This document shows positions 16,676 to 24,347 of a stretch of 64,000 nucleotides of DNA, one piece after another (positions within the stretch are counted from its first letter, which is position 1; each line of letters opens with the position of its first letter). Source of the DNA: Dyadobacter sediminis (GTDB taxonomy: Bacteria > Bacteroidota > Bacteroidia > Cytophagales > Spirosomataceae). The position numbers and the translations under genes are program-made. Below the pieces are notes generated by a model. The model was given only the letters and a program-made list of their open reading frames with translations. It was not told the origin of the DNA and did not search any database. The stretch is taken from positions 62,001 through 126,000 of the forward strand of contig NZ_VCEI01000011.1 in assembly GCF_005860765.1 (NCBI RefSeq), in the 5' to 3' direction.

Positions 16676-16713
16676 AAAAGAAAAGCTGCTTTGAAAAAGG
16701 CAGCTTTTCTTTT
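16676..16713 (+). terminator. Strong intrinsic terminator after the DUF2383 gene
   Basis: A perfect 14-bp stem is formed by AAAAGAAAAGCTGC (16676-16689) and GCAGCTTTTCTTTT (16700-16713) with a 10-nt loop. The T tract lies in the 3' arm and runs on by another two T residues. It begins 16 bp past the stop codon. The A tract on the 5' side means it could also stop minus-strand transcription. Confidence 0.85.
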
Positions 16714-16852
16714 TGGTTTTCAGTAAAAATGATCGGGTTATGCTTGTCTGCAGGTTTCAGAATGACTCTCACACAAAGGCGTTCAGTAAAAATCTGGATC
16801 TGATGAACTTCTTAAATGCCTGAAAACCATCGTCAGATCTACATTTAGCAAT

Positions 16853-17767
16853 TTACATAAGTACCAGAGTAGCTATGGAAACCAGCACGACAGAGAGCAT
16901 CATGGAAAGAAATACAAGCATGGACGATTGCTCTTCATCTGCTTTCAGAACGGCGGCAAAAATGGTGACATTGGCTGCGATGGGAAATAGCGGCACCAGT
17001 CCGAGCATTTTGTAATCTTCCTCTTCCAGATTTTTAAAGATCAGGGAAGCGGCAAAAGCAATGGCAGCCATAAGGGCGGCCGCGGCGACAGTCCGGAAAG
17101 TCAGTAACCTGGAAAAATAGCCGAATTTGATATTCCGGAAATCAACATCGGCAAGCTGAAACCCTACAATCATCATTCCCGCGGCAGAAACCGCAAAACT
17201 CACAACACCCAAAGCAGGCTTGATAAATTCAGGCGTTTCAACATCCAGAATCTTGCAGATGACGCCTGCTGCGAACACATATAGAAACGGAATACTCAGC
17301 ATTTCCTTGAATGCCTTGCCCGGCGAATGCTTGGTTTTTGCCACCTGATAATAACCAATGGTGTCACCGTACAGCGCCGAACCCAGATAAATACAGATCA
17401 GCACACTGACCTTTTCCTCGCCGAAAAGCGCAGTAATCGTCGGAATGCCAAAAAAAGCGATGTTAAAGAAGGAAAACGAACTTCTGAGCAAAAGCGGATC
17501 GGTGTCCGGAGCAAATTTCTTATGTGCTGCCATTGCGGCAAAGTTCATTCCAAGTGCCAGCAGGAATGTCAATGCCGGCAGGATCATCAGTTTGGAGGCT
17601 TCGGCATCCAGCATATTTGTGAAAACCAGTAAAGGAAGCAACGCATTAATCAATGGCTTGCTGATGTATTCGGACTTGAAGCTGGTTTTTTTGCTGATGA
17701 AATATCCGATTGGGATAAAAGCCATGACAGGCAGCAGTTCGCTGTAGAGTTCAAGAAGCTTTTTCAA
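16853..17767 (-). CDS. AEC family transporter (auxin efflux carrier-like)
   Basis: A 304-residue inner-membrane carrier of the AEC family with about ten predicted helices, beginning with ELLPVMAFIPIGYFISKK and containing the helix pair PLINALLPLLVFTNMLD. AEC proteins export or exchange small organic anions and, in plants, auxin; malonate and malate carriers are bacterial examples. Its start codon lies 17 bp inside the end of the upstream flavoprotein gene, so the two are translationally linked and probably share a substrate or product. No residue pattern lets me name the substrate. Confidence 0.85.
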   Translation of the reverse strand: MKKLLELYSELLPVMAFIPIGYFISKKTSFKSEYISKPLINALLPLLVFTNMLDAEASKLMILPALTFLLALGMNFAAMAAHKKFAPDTDPLLLRSSFSFFNIAFFGIPTITALFGEEKVSVLICIYLGSALYGDTIGYYQVAKTKHSPGKAFKEMLSIPFLYVFAAGVICKILDVETPEFIKPALGVVSFAVSAAGMMIVGFQLADVDFRNIKFGYFSRLLTFRTVAAAALMAAIAFAASLIFKNLEEEDYKMLGLVPLFPIAANVTIFAAVLKADEEQSSMLVFLSMMLSVVLVSIATLVLM

Positions 17768-19268
17768 AGATCTGGCTGGTAAGGTGCTGGCATAAATTGC
17801 CGATTGTTTTCACATTGAACCACACGGCGTTCACATCCAGTAATGTACCGTTTGTGATGTGGCCGAGGGCATAAAAATTCGGGTACGGCTTGCTGTCTTT
17901 TACAATCTGCATGGTTTGTGCATGGATTTTGATTCCGCCCACCGGTTCCGGCTCTACAAGGCCGCTTTCCGCCAGTGCCGCCATAAGTTCGGACTTCATC
18001 ATTTTTACCGAAGATGCCGGACCCGTTGCATTGATCAGGAATTCTTCTGTCGTGGTCTGTCCGTCGCCGTAGGTCAGTACAAATCCTTTTTCAGGATCGT
18101 GCGTTACCTCTTTCAGTTCCGGAATGATTTTCAGCTGCTGATTGTCAAACAGCCTGTTGATCCGTTCTGCATTTACCAGTGGCATACAATGCCGGTTGAT
18201 ACCCCAGTAGCCGCCCAGCCATTTTTTGAACCTGATCCTTTCGGATTCGTCCAGATTTTTCCACATTTCCGAGCTGGTGTAGCGCAATGCGTATGGAATG
18301 ACAATAAGCGCATCGCCGCCTTCCTGCGCAATTCTGATATCCTGTTTCAGCAACTCGCTTGCAGGTTTTCCGACACGTTCGGTTGCTTTCCAGTCGATTT
18401 TCTTGCCCGCGTAATCCTCGGCTTCCTGCATGAATAGACGGAACAGTTCCTTTACCTTGGGATTGCGCAGTTTGCTGCGCTGGATCTGATGCAGGTTTTT
18501 AAGAGTGAGAAACTTACATTCATAAGGTTCCGGATTTTCGGGCTGCACCCGCGGCAGCAATCCGTCGAGTGAATAAAAAGTGATTTTTCCTTCATGCCCG
18601 TTATCAGCCAGTGTCATCAGCGCGTCAATGGCGCTCAGGCTGGACCCGAGTACGCCTACATTCGCCGTTTTGGGGACATTTTCAATGATGAGGCTTGATG
18701 GCCATGGCGAAGGAAAGTAATTCTTCTTATTTTCAAGATCCGGATAATTGTTGGCTACGGGCGTACCCGGCGCCAGGATCAGATAGTGGCATGAATGGGT
18801 TTTTTCTCCTGACAGGTGAACAGTAAATCCGTCCCTGGTTTTCTCCACTTCCAATGCACTGGCATGGATGATTTCCACCTGCATTCCTTCTTTTTGCGCC
18901 AGCTCGAAATAATGGTCAAACTGTGCTTTCAGGTAATCGCCGTAAAGCCGCCGGGTTGTAAATGCCTCGTTGCGGCCCTGGTTGTCCACGACTTCGTCTT
19001 CCACACTTTCAGCATTTTCGATCAGCCATTCGCTGAAATGCTGGGGTTCTGTATAATGAATTCCCATCAGATCGGCCTGCGTGTTGAGGATATGACCCGG
19101 TTGTTTGGTCCCGAAGGCAAGTCCTTTTCCGACTTCCTGATTTTCTTCGATGATGGTTATACTTACTTGCTGATGAAGTCCGGCAATGCGGAACTGAAGA
19201 AAAAGCTCGATAAATGCTGAAATGCCGCATGCTCCGCCGCCAATGATTGTAATATGGTTTAAACTCAT
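17751..19268 (-). CDS. FAD/NAD(P)-binding flavoprotein (PF13454 type)
   Basis: A 505-residue soluble flavoprotein. The N-terminal dinucleotide-binding motif HITIIGGGACGISAF (GxGxxG variant) marks the FAD site. It is followed by the family-typical VGKGLAFGT and HILNTQADLMGIHY segments. A second nucleotide-binding element, VGVLGSSLSAIDAL, is near 205, and a C-terminal ALGHITNGTLLDVNA stretch completes the FAD domain. Enzymes of this family hydroxylate or oxidise small molecules, but the reaction of this one is unknown. Its last 17 bp overlap the AEC transporter gene downstream, suggesting that one converts what the other moves. Confidence 0.87.
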   Translation of the reverse strand: MSLNHITIIGGGACGISAFIELFLQFRIAGLHQQVSITIIEENQEVGKGLAFGTKQPGHILNTQADLMGIHYTEPQHFSEWLIENAESVEDEVVDNQGRNEAFTTRRLYGDYLKAQFDHYFELAQKEGMQVEIIHASALEVEKTRDGFTVHLSGEKTHSCHYLILAPGTPVANNYPDLENKKNYFPSPWPSSLIIENVPKTANVGVLGSSLSAIDALMTLADNGHEGKITFYSLDGLLPRVQPENPEPYECKFLTLKNLHQIQRSKLRNPKVKELFRLFMQEAEDYAGKKIDWKATERVGKPASELLKQDIRIAQEGGDALIVIPYALRYTSSEMWKNLDESERIRFKKWLGGYWGINRHCMPLVNAERINRLFDNQQLKIIPELKEVTHDPEKGFVLTYGDGQTTTEEFLINATGPASSVKMMKSELMAALAESGLVEPEPVGGIKIHAQTMQIVKDSKPYPNFYALGHITNGTLLDVNAVWFNVKTIGNLCQHLTSQIFEKAS

Positions 19269-19553
19269 TTAAGGATGGTAGTTAATACTGTTCGTTTGTT
19301 GACATTAAGTTACCGTCAGGCTTAAAACAATCATGCTTGCAAACAACAATACTGGGCAATCCGGTTAAAACAACTATTTTTTAATCTTCGGCTGCATGGC
19401 TGATTTTCAATCATGTTCAAGCTTTAGATCATTTTTTCCGTCCGGATTTGAGTGCCCTTCCGGAGCGATGCCGTTTCCGCCGATCCGCTCTTTTTTCTTT
19501 CATACTTCAGAATTTCCTCATCCGGATGTTGCGAAAAATCCGTCGGCAATTTC

Positions 19554-19581
19554 ATAACAATTGAATAATGCAGGCTTAACA
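19554..19581 (+). promoter_or_regulatory. Pho-box-like phased elements upstream of the phosphodiesterase SusCD operon
   Basis: ATAACA (19554-19559), ATAATG (19565-19570) and TTAACA (19576-19581) lie exactly 11 bp apart. The block ends 20 bp before the -7 box, overlapping the expected -33 region. The same motif and spacing occur upstream of the TonB receptor at 8785. Reading this as a phosphate-control operator is inference. Confidence 0.4.
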
Positions 19582-19601
19582 TCCGGTTCCGGACAGCCGG
19601 A

Positions 19602-19609
19602 TAACTTTG
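19602..19609 (+). promoter_or_regulatory. Bacteroidetes-type -7 box (TAACTTTG) for the SusCD-phosphodiesterase operon
   Basis: TAACTTTG matches TAnnTTTG exactly and lies 62 bp upstream of the SusC start codon. No matching -33 TTG is seen at the usual 19-21 bp; phased TAAC elements occupy that place. Confidence 0.5.
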
Positions 19610-19671
19610 AAGTTCTGAAAAATGTCAGGTCACATGCGGTCCTGACGTGCTCACCTAACCTTTTAACAGAA

Positions 19672-22600
19672 ATGAAAATACGTTTACTGCCAACATTCGT
19701 GTTCTTGCTGGCCGGACTTTGCATGGCATTGCAATTGTCTGCCCAATCCATTGCCATAACCGGTAAGGTTACCGCTGCCAACGGCAATGCGCTTCCCGGT
19801 GTAAGCATCCTTCTCAAAGGAAGCAGTTCAGGAACAACCACGGACGCAAACGGCATGTACAGCCTGACGGTGCCTTCCGGAGAATCAGTCCTTATTTATT
19901 CAGCCATCGGGTTTCTCTCGCAGGAAAAGACTATGGGCAACAAAAGCGTGATCAACGTTATCCTGAACGAAGACACCAAAATCCTTAACGAAGTGGTTGT
20001 AACGGCACTGGGCATTAAAAGGGAAGAAAAATCACTTGGGTTTGCCGCACAGACCATTAATGAAAATGCGGTGAAAGATGCCAAATCCAACAATTGGGTC
20101 AATACGCTTTCCGGCAAAGTCGCCGGGCTTAATATTCAGGGCGCCGGTGCCGGGCCGATGGGTTCTTCGCGCATCACGCTGCGCGGCGAATCTTCGTTGA
20201 ACCTCGACAACAATCAGGCGTTGATCGTTGTGGACGGGGTTCCGGTAAGCAGCCGGATTACGGGGACGGGCTTCAATTCGCACCTTTCTGCAGACAGCCC
20301 CGTGGATTACGGTTCCAGCTTGTCGGACATCAATCCGGACGACATCGAGAAAGTTACGGTACTGAAAGGCCCGGGAGCTACGGCATTATACGGCAGCCGG
20401 GCAGCCGGCGGAGCCATTATCATTACGACGAAATCCGGTGTGCGCCAGGATAAAGGCATCGGCGTTACAGTCAACTCCAATTTCAGCTTCGAGCAGATCA
20501 ACCGTTATCCGGATTATCAGTTTGAATACGGCGAAGGGCGGAGCAGTGCCTATTTTTCCTATCTCGACAGCGAGGACGGCCCCAATACAGCTACAACCGT
20601 GGCGGCGGGAAGGGCATGGGGACCCAAGTTTAACGGACAGTCGTATTTTCAATATAATCCGGATGCACCGGACGGCCGTCCGACGGTACGCACGCCGTGG
20701 GTGGCCAACAAAGATTACATTTCCGGTTTTTTCCAGACAGGAACTACATTTTCCAACAGCGTTTCAGTAGAAGGCGGAGGCGAAAACGGATCGGCGCGCC
20801 TGTCGCTGACGCATATGAAAAACAAATGGATCATTCCGAATACAGGTTTTGAGCGGATCAATGCAGCACTTTCCGTCAGTCAGAATGTATCGAAAAGATT
20901 GAAAATAAACGGGAAAGCCAATTATACCAACAAGAAAAGCGACAACCTGCCCATGGCGGGATACAACAACCAGTCGCTGATGTATTTCCTGATTCTGGGA
21001 ACGGCGCCGAACATCAAACCCGGATGGTTCAAACCTTACTGGGAGCCGGGGCTGGAAAATGTGAAGCAAAGAAGTCCGTTCAACCCGACGCCGGACAATC
21101 CATATCTGGGCATGTACGAAATGCTTAACAAGATGAACAAGCACGGATTCATCGGCAACGTTTCGGCCAGTTATGAAATTTCCAAAAAGCTTGATCTGCT
21201 CGTTCGTACCGGACTGGATATGGCTTTCGAGTTCCGCTCGCAACAGCGTCCGTTCAGCATGACACGCTATCCGCGCGGCATGTACCGGGAGCAGAATGTG
21301 TTTACTTACGAGTCCAATACCGACTTTTTACTTACTTATAAAGATAAACTGGGCATTATTGACGTTACTGCTTCTGCCGGAGCCAATGCCATGCGCCAGT
21401 CATATGATTTTGCGGGCCTGTACGCAGACCAGCTTGCGCAGCCGGGCATTTACCAGATTTCCAACAGTCTGGATCAGGCCGTTGCTGATCCTTTGAAAAC
21501 CAAAAAGGCGATTAACAGCATGTACGCCGCCGCGCAGTTTTCCTACGATGAAAAGATATTTGTGGACGTAACCGGCAGGAACGACTGGTCGAGCACGCTG
21601 CCTTATGGAAACAACTCCTTCTTTTATCCATCGGTCAGTTCGAGTTTTCTGCTGAACGAATTGTTTACACTTCCGCAGGCTGTTTCATTTGCCAAGCTGC
21701 GTGCTTCCTGGGCGCAGGTCGGAAACGATACGAGGCCGTACCAAACAGCTCGTTATTATGACCGAATTTACGGAAACAGCTTTACCAATTCCTCCACGCT
21801 TTTCAATGCCGGCCTGAAACCGGAGATCACGGCAAGCTACGAATTCGGTCTGGATGTACGTTTGCTCAAAAACCTTGTGGGTCTGGATTTTACCTATTAC
21901 AATAACAACAGCCGCAACCAGATTCTCGCCATTCCGCTGGACCCCGTTACCGGTTATTCCAATGCGCTGATCAACGCAGGACTCATCAACAGCCGCGGTG
22001 TGGAGATCAAGCTGACGGGCAAACCGGTCACAACCAAAAATTTCAGATGGAACACGACTTTGCTCTGGTCCAGAAACCGGAGTTATGTAAGAGAACTTGC
22101 CTCCGGCATTACAAACCAGGTGATTTATGCGCACAACACCAACGTAAGCATTGAAGCACGCGTAGGCGGGCTGATGGGCGATATGTACGGCCGCGGTTTC
22201 CAGCGCTCGCCGGATGGCCAGATCATTTATTCTTCGGTGGGGCTTCCCGCTGCACTCGACCCGGTTGCCAAAAAATGGGGCAATGCATTTGCCGACTGGA
22301 AAGCAAGTATTTCCAATGAGTTCACGATCCGGAACGTGCGTGTCAGTCTGTTGCTCGACGGTCAGAAAGGCGGCAGCATGTTTTCCCAGACCAACCACAA
22401 GAACAACACATTGGGCAAAACAAAAGTCACGTTGCCGGGCCGGGAAGATGGCATCATCGGGCAGGGCGTCGTGAAACAGCCGGACGGAAGCTTTACACCA
22501 AATACAGTGAAAGTGCCTGCAAGCTCTTATTACGACAACTATTACCAGATTGCCAATGCCGAAACCAATATCTTTGACGCCTCTTTTCTGAAAATCCGTG

Positions 22601-22824
22601 AGTTAAGAGTGGAATTCAATTTGCCTCAGGCGCTGCTTACCAAGATCGGCGTACGCCAGACGAGCCTGGCACTGTTCGGAAGAGACCTTTTCAACTTTAC
22701 GAAATTCCCGGGTTTTGACCCCGAAGGCGGAAACCTTAACAACGGTACGCTTACGCCCGGCGTGGAACTGGCGCAATTTCCTTCGACCCGAACCATGGGC
22801 ATGAACCTTACCCTGAAATTTTAA
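19672..22824 (+). CDS. SusC/RagA family TonB-linked outer-membrane transporter
   Basis: A SusC-type receptor of about 1050 residues. The start at 19672 gives a clean signal peptide (MKIRLLPTFVFLLAGLCMALQLSAQ). A CarboxypepD_reg domain follows (about 27-105; ITGKVTAANGNALPGVSILLKGS), then the plug with the SusC-specific ALIVVDGVPVSSRI and VLKGPGATALYGSRAAGGAIIITTK segments (about 185-275). The 22-strand barrel ends in MGMNLTLKF. It is the first gene of an operon with SusD (12 bp behind) and a dual phosphodiesterase gene (32 bp behind that). Such complexes import what SusD captures. The absence of any glycosidase and the presence of phosphodiesterase domains suggest phosphodiester rather than glycan cargo (inference). 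Confidence 0.92.
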   Translation: MKIRLLPTFVFLLAGLCMALQLSAQSIAITGKVTAANGNALPGVSILLKGSSSGTTTDANGMYSLTVPSGESVLIYSAIGFLSQEKTMGNKSVINVILNEDTKILNEVVVTALGIKREEKSLGFAAQTINENAVKDAKSNNWVNTLSGKVAGLNIQGAGAGPMGSSRITLRGESSLNLDNNQALIVVDGVPVSSRITGTGFNSHLSADSPVDYGSSLSDINPDDIEKVTVLKGPGATALYGSRAAGGAIIITTKSGVRQDKGIGVTVNSNFSFEQINRYPDYQFEYGEGRSSAYFSYLDSEDGPNTATTVAAGRAWGPKFNGQSYFQYNPDAPDGRPTVRTPWVANKDYISGFFQTGTTFSNSVSVEGGGENGSARLSLTHMKNKWIIPNTGFERINAALSVSQNVSKRLKINGKANYTNKKSDNLPMAGYNNQSLMYFLILGTAPNIKPGWFKPYWEPGLENVKQRSPFNPTPDNPYLGMYEMLNKMNKHGFIGNVSASYEISKKLDLLVRTGLDMAFEFRSQQRPFSMTRYPRGMYREQNVFTYESNTDFLLTYKDKLGIIDVTASAGANAMRQSYDFAGLYADQLAQPGIYQISNSLDQAVADPLKTKKAINSMYAAAQFSYDEKIFVDVTGRNDWSSTLPYGNNSFFYPSVSSSFLLNELFTLPQAVSFAKLRASWAQVGNDTRPYQTARYYDRIYGNSFTNSSTLFNAGLKPEITASYEFGLDVRLLKNLVGLDFTYYNNNSRNQILAIPLDPVTGYSNALINAGLINSRGVEIKLTGKPVTTKNFRWNTTLLWSRNRSYVRELASGITNQVIYAHNTNVSIEARVGGLMGDMYGRGFQRSPDGQIIYSSVGLPAALDPVAKKWGNAFADWKASISNEFTIRNVRVSLLLDGQKGGSMFSQTNHKNNTLGKTKVTLPGREDGIIGQGVVKQPDGSFTPNTVKVPASSYYDNYYQIANAETNIFDASFLKIRELRVEFNLPQALLTKIGVRQTSLALFGRDLFNFTKFPGFDPEGGNLNNGTLTPGVELAQFPSTRTMGMNLTLKF

Positions 22825-22836
22825 ATCAAAAAGAGC

Positions 22837-24315
22837 ATGTTAAAGAAAGCATATATTCCATTTTTGTTCCTGCTGGCCGTTCTGGCGTCCTGCACCAGCG
22901 GTTTCGAAGAACTGAACACCGATCCTAACCGTCCGAAAGAAATCACGCCGGGTGTAATGCTCGGGCAGCTGCAATATCAGATCGTGAACAGTACGGTCAA
23001 TGCAAGCCGCAATTTTACACACGAACTCATGCAGGTGGACGCGCCGCGGGCGAGTGCAGGCGGCGGTGGTCTGCACCGCTATATTGTAAATCCCGGCAGC
23101 GGCGTATGGAACAATTTCTATTCGTATCTGAACGACATTGAAGACATTTACCTCATTGCCGACCGGCTCAATGAAAACAACTACAAAGCCATTTCGCTGA
23201 TCTACAAAACGTGGGCCTATTCCATCCTTACAGACCTTTACGGCGACGTACCTTATTCGCAGGCGACGAAAGCCATTGAAGGAAATTTCAAGCCGGCTTT
23301 TGACAAACAGAAGGATATATACATCGAGCTTCTGAAAAACCTGGAAACGGCAAACGGATTGCTGGATGATACCAGGGCGCTGACTTACGGAGGCGACATG
23401 CTTTACAGTGCCAATGCCTTGTCGGGCGGTAAAAATCCGGGAATTCTGAAATGGAAGAAATTCTGCAACTCGCTGCGGTTGCGTTTGCTGTTGAGAATAT
23501 CGAAAAGGGAAGGGGAAGTCAATGTAAAAGAGCAAATAAATGTCATTCTTGCCGATCCGGCTGCAAACCCCGTTTTTACATCCAATGCAGATGAGGCCAT
23601 TTTCAGGTATCCGGGTACCTTTCCGTTTTTTAACCCGTTTTACAATGCAAGACAAGTAGACTGGCGCGACGGAAATTACTATACCAAATTTTTTATGGGC
23701 CGTATGAATCAACTGAACGATCCACGCCGTGCGGCCTGGGCAACGCAGGTGAAATCAGGAACTTCGGAAGTATTTCAGGGAATTGAAAGCGGTTACCCGA
23801 CTACAACGGAATATGCAGTAGGCAGCAATTCCAGCTATTCGGATGCATTAAAGACGCTGCCGCAGCTGGGCGTCATGATGACCTGGGCCGAAGTGGAGTT
23901 CATTAAAGCCGAACTGGCCGTGAAAGGATACAACACCGGTTCCACTGCAGAAAAGCATTACGAATCAGGCATTGCAGCTTCCATGACGCAGTGGGGCGTA
24001 ACCATGCCCGCAGGATTTCTGGAACAGCCCGGAATAGCATACAATGCTTCGGCAACTGCAGATAAACAGCTGGAACAGATCATGCTGCAGAAGTATTATG
24101 CCTACTTTTTTGTAGATTACCAATCCTGGTTTGAAAAGCGGAGAACGGGTTATCCGGTACTGCCGCGGGGGACAGGAATTCCTTCCGAAAATACGTTTCC
24201 ATCCCGCGTTCCGTATCCTACTTACCTGCAGTCCCTCAACCCAGAAGCACTGGCAGGAGCCGTAGCTTCTATGGGCGGTGACGACAGCGACATTAAAGTA
24301 TGGTGGGATAAATAG
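22837..24315 (+). CDS. SusD/RagB-like outer-membrane lipoprotein (SusD-like_2 type)
   Basis: A 492-residue lipoprotein with lipobox VLASC (Cys19), so it is surface-exposed on the outer membrane. The mature start FEELNTDPNRPKEITPGVMLGQLQ and the TPR-like helices (IYKTWAYSILTDLYGDVPYSQA near 125-145; WAEVEFIKAELAVKGY near 350) are typical of the SusD-like_2 branch. It starts 12 bp after the SusC gene and forms the lid of that transporter. Its ligand is unknown; the phosphodiesterase gene directly behind it hints at glycerophosphodiesters or similar. Confidence 0.92.
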   Translation: MLKKAYIPFLFLLAVLASCTSGFEELNTDPNRPKEITPGVMLGQLQYQIVNSTVNASRNFTHELMQVDAPRASAGGGGLHRYIVNPGSGVWNNFYSYLNDIEDIYLIADRLNENNYKAISLIYKTWAYSILTDLYGDVPYSQATKAIEGNFKPAFDKQKDIYIELLKNLETANGLLDDTRALTYGGDMLYSANALSGGKNPGILKWKKFCNSLRLRLLLRISKREGEVNVKEQINVILADPAANPVFTSNADEAIFRYPGTFPFFNPFYNARQVDWRDGNYYTKFFMGRMNQLNDPRRAAWATQVKSGTSEVFQGIESGYPTTTEYAVGSNSSYSDALKTLPQLGVMMTWAEVEFIKAELAVKGYNTGSTAEKHYESGIAASMTQWGVTMPAGFLEQPGIAYNASATADKQLEQIMLQKYYAYFFVDYQSWFEKRRTGYPVLPRGTGIPSENTFPSRVPYPTYLQSLNPEALAGAVASMGGDDSDIKVWWDK

Positions 24316-24347
24316 TTTTTTCAGTTCATTTCAGATTCTGTTTCAAG

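Larger units (their letters stand above)
19269..19671. other. Divergent 403-bp intergenic region
   Basis: No gene is recognised here; a longer reading of the SusC frame back to 19561 is not supported, because a signal peptide begins at 19672. The right end holds the SusC promoter (-7 box at 19602-19609) and phased TAAC elements (19554-19581). The left part is plain AT-rich leader of the flavoprotein gene without a clear -7 element. Confidence 0.6.
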
